Shown here piece after piece: positions 56,846 to 64,000 of a stretch of DNA of 64,000 bases (position 1 is its first letter; each line of letters opens with the position of its first letter). The position numbers and the translations under genes are program-made. The stretch lies in assembly GCA_036583965.1 (NCBI GenBank), contig JAZBQD010000015.1:20675310-20739309 (forward strand). The letters run 5' to 3'. A model generated the notes under the pieces. The model was not told the origin of the DNA. It worked only from the letters and a program-made list of their open reading frames with translations, and searched no databases. Source of the stretch: Prunella strophiata (lineage: Eukaryota; Chordata; Aves; Passeriformes; Prunellidae).

Positions 56846-59681
56846 TCAACTTGATTAAGCTCAACTCCATTTGTGGCATAGAACTTCTCAATTTTCTCCA
56901 ACACAGAACATACTTCAGTAAAGTTCCAGTTGCCCTTAACTTCCCTTTTCTATAGATAACAATCTATTTTCTCGAAGCGTTCTGCTTGAATTGATTTCTC
57001 AACTGAAAGCAGTGTTTTGCCATCTTCTTCGGAATTCTGCAACACTATTAAGATGGCCAGAACTGACAGCCTCATTGCTCTTATGTGTCTATGTGTAAAA
57101 CAGAATTTTGCAACAAAAATATATATTCAAATTACAGATTCACTGGCATCATGTCTTCGTACGGTGCTAAAATAATCTCCTGCAGTCTATATTCAGTGTT
57201 TCTATTTATGAAACTTGTATTTTGCTTAGCAGTTAGACAAAAAGAAAGCAGGCCATCATGGGCACAGTGTTGAGAGGGTGTTAACTCTTTCCCTTCTGGA
57301 CTTTTCCAAATCTATCAGTATTGGGGATGATTCTATGAAAAACATGAAAATGTCAGTTCAGTATGGTGCAAAAACCTATGATCTTGTTTCTCATTCTACT
57401 TATTCTAAGCCTCCCTTAGTTCTGACATACTTTAAGCCCACATGGGGCACTCTCAATGGCTGAGGGACCTGACTGTACAAGTCCTGTGGCTTGACCTGTA
57501 CACATCTCTGGTACTGCTGAAGCACTAAATCATGGTTTCATAGAGAATAAAGAGGAATAAAAACTATCAACCAGCTAGCTGACATCGCTGCATGGGAAAA
57601 AAAATCAAAAAACCCTTGCAAAGAGGTTCCCTCTCTGTTTCCCTCCAGTTGTCTGCTGTGATTCAGCTGACAGAATCCTCCAGCTGTGGAAAAACTGGTT
57701 TAAGGGTCTGAGAAATGGAGTAAGAGTCTATTTGCAAATTAAACTATGTAAACTATCATCACTGATTAATCATAGCACTTTGCTTTTAAGTATGAGCATT
57801 TATTATATCAAATAATTCTGCAAGAATCACCACCTAGATTTTTTGTAATGCTATGAAGGAAGGAAAAAAAGAACATTTGACATTTTCTGATATTTGGCTA
57901 ATTTGAGGACAGAATTAATCTTACCTAACCTTAACTATTGAAATGGTAAGGTTGAACCTAAGATCACAATCTGTGCTTTCTCTACACTGAAAGAAGAAAG
58001 GCAGATGAAGCCAGAATATGATTCATAAGGCTTCTTCAGAGACTAGCTCACATGAGGCTACAGTATGTCACACAAATATGACCTGCCTAAAATGTTTACA
58101 CTAACCTATGTCTTCAGTATCAGAATATAAACTGTTTAAGGATCTCCAGTCTTCAAAGCACTGTGGTACATCCTTCATGTCCTAATTGCAGGTGGTCAGG
58201 CTCCAAGGTTTGTCTTACCATGGTAAGTAAAAAAAAAAAAATTAAAAATTAGTCTTCACACGTAACAGATGATATGAACCCAGTTTGTGAGATTTTTTTT
58301 TCCTTTTTGTTAGGAAAACTTAAGTAAGCAGCATCCCTCCAAACCTTTGATACTACATGAAACTCACTTTTGGGATGGGGAGGTGTTTTACTCCTGTCAA
58401 TTGCAACCTAGAAAAATCTGAATGGTGACACTAGTTTCTAAATTCTAGCAGCACATAGAAAGAAATTGCAAATGGGAAAGCAATCAAATCAGAGCAGTTA
58501 GAAAATTGCAAGCAGTGAAAAGATTTATCCCAATAAAGGTTGAATACTGAAAAAAGGAAAATAAAAAACAAACCAGGAAGCAAACAGGAGATGGCAAAGA
58601 ATCCAAAGATCTCATAAAAATAAACGTATTGTCATTTTGTCTTCCCCTTAGGCAGTGATATTGTTTTCATGTAACCAAGCAATACAGTTGTCACGACGCA
58701 GGTGTGGAATCAGAAGGAGTGTGTCATGAGATTGCTGCTGTCAAGCTGTAATTCAGCACCATGAAAAGGATTTCCACTGATGTCACTGGAGTACCTGTCG
58801 TCATGACTGAAGTAATTACTCCACTGAGCCCTGTCTCCAGTAGCAGGCAATACCAGAGGCTTCAGAGGAACCACCCTCCTATGAAGACTGAATATGTGTG
58901 TGGAGGTGCGTAGTCTTACCTGCTCAGTGGTTTAGTGGAGTGCATCATTTGCCTTTTTCAGCTCTGTACTGACATGGATTTCTTATTGATCATAACCTTA
59001 TCCAACCTTTTGGGTATGTCAGCTAAGCACCTGGGTGTAATAATGAATTCCAATCACCAATTAATTCAGCTGTTATATTTCATGGCCCAGACCTGACAGA
59101 TAAGTAAGTGGTGAACTGGGATGACCTAAAGCCTAAAACACACAGCCTGGGCATTGCAGAGAGACTTCCACATAAGCAGAAATCTGTGTTGCTTGTTACT
59201 GTTGCAGGGAATAATTTTGTACAAAATCTCATAACCTCAGTATTCCCTAGGGAAGTGAAGGGGAAAAAAAAAAAATAAAAATCAAGCAGCAGTGGAAAGA
59301 CTAGGATCACAAGATCTTGACCAGCTCAGTGTCAGCACTAATGCTGCAACAACACAGAGCACTTCACAGCCTGGAAGGCTGGTGAGCTGTTCTTCTTCAC
59401 CAAGCTCCATGCTTGCACAGCCAGCTGAACCCAAGCAGAACTGGCTCAAATGCATCGACACCCCCTGCCTTATAGATAAACCCCCCATAACATCAGAGAG
59501 ACTGCCCACTGAGCTTTATGGCTGCCCTTTTGGTGCTCCAAGCAGAAACTTGGACTATCTCAGTGGTTAAACTTCATAACTTCATCTAAACTTGAAACAA
59601 ACAAACAAATAAACAATTAAACAAGTTTCAGTGCCAAATGTCAATTCTAACCCTTTAGGGATAAATGTGAGGCAGAAACAC
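56846..59681. other. Intergenic, no gene recognised
   Basis: AT-rich. The segment 58770-58830 has CCACTGATGTCACTGGAGTA facing GTAATTACTCC, a pattern like the ancient palindromic repeat at 16.9 kb but weaker. A 92-codon plus-strand frame at 59292-59570 was examined and has no recognisable family. Confidence 0.5.
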
Positions 59682-59709
59682 CTTCTATAAAGTGTTGTCT
59701 TTATAGAAG
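59682..59709. repeat. 11-bp perfect hairpin with 6-nt loop
   Basis: CTTCTATAAAG at 59682-59692 is the exact reverse complement of CTTTATAGAAG at 59699-59709, with loop TGTTGT. No flanking T-run or coding context gives it a function. Confidence 0.93.
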
Positions 59710-60409
59710 TCTGCAGTCTCCAGGGAGGACTCACTTCTTGTAGTAGAGTGCATCTGCAGTAAGTGTAGGATTAGGAATGGTATCTGAAGGAGAAAATGAT
59801 CTCCCAAAAGGCAGGTGAAACCCTAACCCTTCCTTCTAATCATCCAGACTTTGTGACTCATTACCCTTGGGTGAGAGGAAATCTCTGTCCGTATATCTTG
59901 GCCAGAATTGCAAGCAGAGGGCACAGAGAGTGTAGTATAAGGTGTCATGTGTTTAGTTGATCTACTGCAAAAATAGAAAGGAATCAAGGGAAAAAACCCT
60001 GTGAAGACAAGCCAAGGGGGGAAAAAAAGGGAAAAAAGGAAGCAACACCAACACACAAGCATCTTCTGTAGAACTTGAGACAGACACAGTCCTCAGAGAA
60101 GCCAAATCCTCTGATTCCTGACTTGATTACTTTGGGACAGCAAGCAAATTCTAGAAGGAAAATAAAAAGGCTACTTCTGGTTCCAGAAATTAACAAGTAT
60201 GGCCTCAAACCTATGTTATAAATATTTTAAATAAATTCTGTTTTCTTTTTGAGGAGAGGAACAGCTGGCACACCATCCAAAAGCTGTAGCACTCCATTTG
60301 TAGCACAGCAGAGGTGAAGCTGGATGGAGTACCAGCCCCTGGGGACCTTGTTGGACAGCAGGGAGAAGAAAACACATCACAGCAATTTCCCCACTTTGAC
60401 ATCAATGCA
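59710..60409. other. Intergenic, no gene recognised
   Basis: A-rich and G-rich unique-looking sequence. No gene or repeat recognised before the CR1 at 60.4 kb. Confidence 0.5.
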
Positions 60410-60790
60410 AATGCACCTGAAGACCCCCATGCAGGACCTTGAGGGAAAACCATATGAGGAGCAGCTGAGGTCATTTGTTCTATTCAGGCTGGAGAAGAGG
60501 ACACTGAGGGGAGATCTCATTGCAGATTCAACTTCCTCGTGAGGGCAAGAGGAGGGGTGGACACTGATCTCTTCTCTGTGGTCCCAGTGACAAGACTCAA
60601 GGGAATGGCCTGAAGTTGTGTCAGGGGAGGTTTAGGCTGGATAATATGAACAGGCTCTTCACCCAGAGGGTGGTTGGGCACTGGAACAGGCTCCCCAGAG
60701 AAGTGGTCACCAAGCCTGAGAGAGTTCAAGAAGTGCTTGGACAATACTCTTGGGCCCATGGCGTGACTCTTCTTTGGATGCTTCAGGTAC
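60410..60790 (+). mobile_element. CR1 LINE, ORF2 C-terminal remnant
   Basis: CATATGAGGAGCAGCTGAGG, CAGGCTGGAGAAGAGGACAC and GGGGAGATCTCATTGCAG are CR1 landmarks. A surviving frame from 60616 reads [19 protein letters not shown] then [11 protein letters not shown], the conserved C-terminus of CR1 ORF2. The normal CR1 3' tail with octamer repeats is missing, so the 3' end is lost or diverged past about 60790. Frameshifts upstream make it inactive. Confidence 0.9.
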
Positions 60791-63700
60791 TTCTCTAGCA
60801 CAAGGAAAGGACATTTAAAACTAGCAGTTCTCTTCCAGTCACATTGCATCATGGTCACTCTAGGCATGTCCTGGTATGCTGCCCCATGAACCAAAACCAG
60901 TATTTAGATCTCTCTGTCAAAGATTTAATTATGTACCATTCCTGGGTAAACTCACAGCACTGCAGTCACTGCCCTCTCTGTGTGATGCAGAAGAGGCTTG
61001 AAGTCTTGGAAACTGTTGAAGAGAGCACTGGAATTAGGTGCTCCTGACCACAGGAAATTGTTGATATTAACATGTGTCTGGAGTCACCTTCATGCAAGAG
61101 TTTCACACTTTTGGAAGACCTGGTTCTGGCTAGCCTGAGGAAACAGAGACAACAGAGGAGACTTCTGGGCAAGAGGTAAAGGCCAGAATTGCTGCTTTAT
61201 GAGGGTCATGCTGAGAGCAGCCACAGCAAACAGCAAACTTGCCAGTGATGTTGGCAGGAAGGAAGGCATGGTCAGGATGCTCATGGCAAAATGGCCATCC
61301 CAGTGCCTAGAGGAGAGCAGGGTAGCTGTAGGATGCACCTGCTGATGCTGAGGAGAACCAGGCTGCATCAGAGAGCTCTACCCCTGGCAGTGGCTGGGGC
61401 TGCAGAATGTGTTACCATAAGTGGGAACTGCCAGACAATCTGGCAGAGCTGTGTTTGCAGCTCCCCACGTAGAGCAAGTGACTCTCTATGGTTCATCAGC
61501 CCTGGTGAGGCCAGGAGGGATGAGACACTTCTGAAAAGCTCTATGCACAGAGGTCCTGTGTCCTACTGCTGCTCACTCTTGGCTCTCACAGCTACTGTAT
61601 GAGAAAATGTGCTCCCTAAGCAGGGGCTAAAGGTAACCACTCCTCACCACCTCTGTCCTTTTCATCCACCAATCCAACTGCACACAGCAATGCTCCTGGA
61701 CAGAGATCTGCTCCTGTGAGCACTCCCTATCCAGCTGAGAAGGACACCTTGCTCACTTTGTTCAATGTATGCTCACGCTGGACACGTAACATCTGGCATG
61801 ACCACATATGACAGCACATGACTATAGGTTGTGTCATGTCATGCCTGCCCAGAATCCCTTCCTTCTGCTGCCCAGGCTAGCAGCTGGCACCCTGGCTGCA
61901 AACATCATGCTGTCTTCAGGTCCACTGACCTCCTGGCCATGGACTTGAGGCAGGTCAGCAGACACTGGAAGGTGCTCCTGAGGAGAAACACTCTGCTTCT
62001 GCACATCCTACAGACAGTTGACTGAGGCCCCTCATTGTCATATAGATGGCTTATATTTTTAAATGCCTGTGATACTTAACTGTGACATGGGGACGTGCAG
62101 AGAGAGAGAAGGCCACAAAAGCCTGCTGTGACACATTTGGAGATCCTGTACACCAACAGCAGAGCGTGGCCACAGTGTGCACTGAAGGAGGGCCCCCGTG
62201 GGCAGCGAGCCCCTCCCTCACCAGCCTCCCCAGTCCCAGTTTATTTGTGAGGGAACCTATAGATACACTGCAGAGGAGCCACCCCATGAATAATTAGGCA
62301 GTAATGGGGCAGGACTTTAGGGTACGGTCAGTGTGTCACCATGAAAATATGGAGGAGCTGTTTGTGACTCAAAGGACAGCTAAATCTGAGCAGATACTTG
62401 CCCTTCCTCTCAGGGAAGGTCAAGTGTAAATGCTCCCTGGCTCTGACAAAGATGGAGTGTATATGCTGCTTGAAGGACCCATTTGAGACCAATTTTAGAA
62501 AAAGTGTAGGTCTTCCCTGAGCAGAGTTATTTCCACCACAACTTTCATCTCTTCACATCTCTTCATGATGATGAAAAAGTTATTTAAAAAACCCTGAAGC
62601 ACTTTTACCTTTATGCAACATTTCTCCCCCATCCCACTGTTCTCACACTTAAACCAGCAAAAACATTCTTGCTCAAGCTTTCCAGAAACAATTTCACCTT
62701 TGGGCAGAGAATAAGCACATAACTGCTGAACGCAGAAAAACAGAAATTTCAGGCTGTTCTGACTAAAAGAGGAGGAAAGCTCAGGAGACTAGAATGGAAA
62801 CGGTGTTGTGCAACAGAAATTACATTCTCTTGCTTCTTGCAGTATAACTCTTACTTGACTTTCATTTATTTTTCTAACAAATTGAAGTTCCTTGAGGATA
62901 CTGACAGTAATAGATAACTGGCCTTTAAAAATGGCTAACTCCAAGAAAATACACAGGTATTACTTTTGCATCTGCAACTCCTTACCTCCAGAGCTTAAAC
63001 ACTACTTCTAGGAGTAGAGTTTTAGGCATTTGAGAAATTTTAAGCTCATATAGTAGTCTTTTTCAGACTTCTGGAGTCTTGTGAGTTGAATGACATCTTA
63101 TATGTGTTTTTGGGTTCAGGCACTCAGATTTCTCAACCTATTTTTTATTCTCTGTCATAGTGGCTGAAAATAAACCAAAATAAATTTTATTTATTTAAAC
63201 AGATTTTCTTTCTTGCAACAGGCATGTTCTAAGGACTGTAGTTCTATATATTACCAATTTTCTACTTTTGCTTTTTCTTTATTGACTACTACAGAAACTG
63301 ATTAGATCAGATGATGTAATTCTAAGAGATCTGAAATGTTTGAAATGGTTATGGAAGCCTTTCTCTTTAATGTTTTATGACATGCCAAAAAATTTGGAAA
63401 GTTCTCAGCTTGCACATTATTTACTGGTATCTTGCCACTTTGTAACTTGGATCAGTGAGATTGCATCTATATTAGATAGCTCTCTTTGTCACTAATCCAT
63501 TATCCTAGCCTTGCCATCATGGTGCACAGGTATCAATTTTTTTTTTTAAATCTACTGCACTCAGTGCAATTTATGACAATCAGTGCATGGCAAATAATCT
63601 TTCACAATGGGCAAACAGAAACCTGATGGTATTCAGCACTTATTCCTGTTCTGTGCATTTTGTCTCTTAGCTGTATTTATATATAATATTTATCAGTTAT

Positions 63701-64000
63701 ATAGTGGTATTTATTAATATTTTCTATTTTTGCATGCCTGATTTGTGTTTTGCTATCCATGTGCATTGCAGATATTTTAATTTATCAAAGGCTTTTATCC
63801 TCTCTTCTCTGGTTGCAAGTCAGAATGCATTTTCATACTACATTTTTTCCAGAGGCAAAATTGATCTGGACAGTTCTCTTCCTTCCCTATGCCACTTGTT
63901 CCTGCTGCCACATCAATCTTCTGCAATGCTTTTTGTGCAAATGCAGCCATCTGTGGGGCAACACTGTAAGACAGATCAGTAAAATCAGGGGTGCTAAAAA
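60791..64000. other. Intergenic, no gene recognised
   Basis: A GC-richer stretch (61.1-62.3 kb) then AT-rich DNA to the window end. Open frames up to 125 codons (60517-60894 minus, overlapping the CR1) and 103 codons (61291-61602) have no domain. No RNF19A exon, the next gene expected from vertebrate synteny, was recognised. Confidence 0.55.

Noticed and set aside
59292..59570. 92-codon plus ORF with gene-like composition
   Set aside because: No recognised homology. A tblastn/blastp search would be needed to revive it.
60791..64000. Search for the first coding exon of RNF19A, the next gene by synteny
   Set aside because: No RING/IBR-type sequence or matching exon was found on the plus strand. 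The gene probably lies beyond the window.

Overview
This is a 64-kb window of vertebrate nuclear DNA, almost certainly from a songbird (Passeriformes). Three things support this. The only protein-coding gene is the 3' part of ANKRD46, split by standard GT/AG introns. CR1 LINE fragments are scattered throughout. One SINE at about 21.9 kb has a tRNA-Ile head and a CR1-type tail, which is the known structure of the passerine-specific TguSINE1 family. The sequence is CpG-poor, AT-rich and gene-poor, and I found no bacterial, viral or organellar genes.

Layout. 1-681 is an ANKRD46 intron. 682-840 is the penultimate coding exon. 841-4871 is a 4.0-kb intron. 4872-5088 is the last coding exon, carrying the C-terminal membrane segment and the stop. 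An AT-rich 3' UTR with several AATAAA signals follows to about 6.1-6.6 kb. From there to 64 kb I see no protein-coding gene. In human 8q22 a gene desert separates ANKRD46 from the next gene downstream, RNF19A, and this window is consistent with the same arrangement, although no RNF19A exon is visible here.

The desert holds: a MIR-like SINE fossil (14.9 kb); a quasi-palindromic ancient element (16.9 kb); a CR1 split by TguSINE1 (21.5-22.6 kb); a solo endogenous-retrovirus LTR on the minus strand (26.98-27.55 kb) with a visible TATA box and poly(A) signal; a likely regulatory block (27.66-29.0 kb) with a 16-bp CCGCGG-centred palindrome, a G-quadruplex motif and an AATTTGCAAATT palindrome; two CR1 copies in inverted orientation (29.6-30.35 kb); about 30 copies of AAAAG (30.69-30.84 kb); an old degenerate CR1 ORF2 (31.3-32.5 kb); two more CR1 tails (48.7 and 60.4 kb); and small tandem duplications, hairpins and two CpG clusters (39.15 and 41.2 kb).

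The many short ORFs in the desert look like chance or repeat-derived frames. I found no new multi-gene system. The observations most worth checking are the 27.7-29.0 kb block, the nested-palindrome CpG cluster at 41.18-41.24 kb and the SINE copy with a duplicated T-arm/box B.
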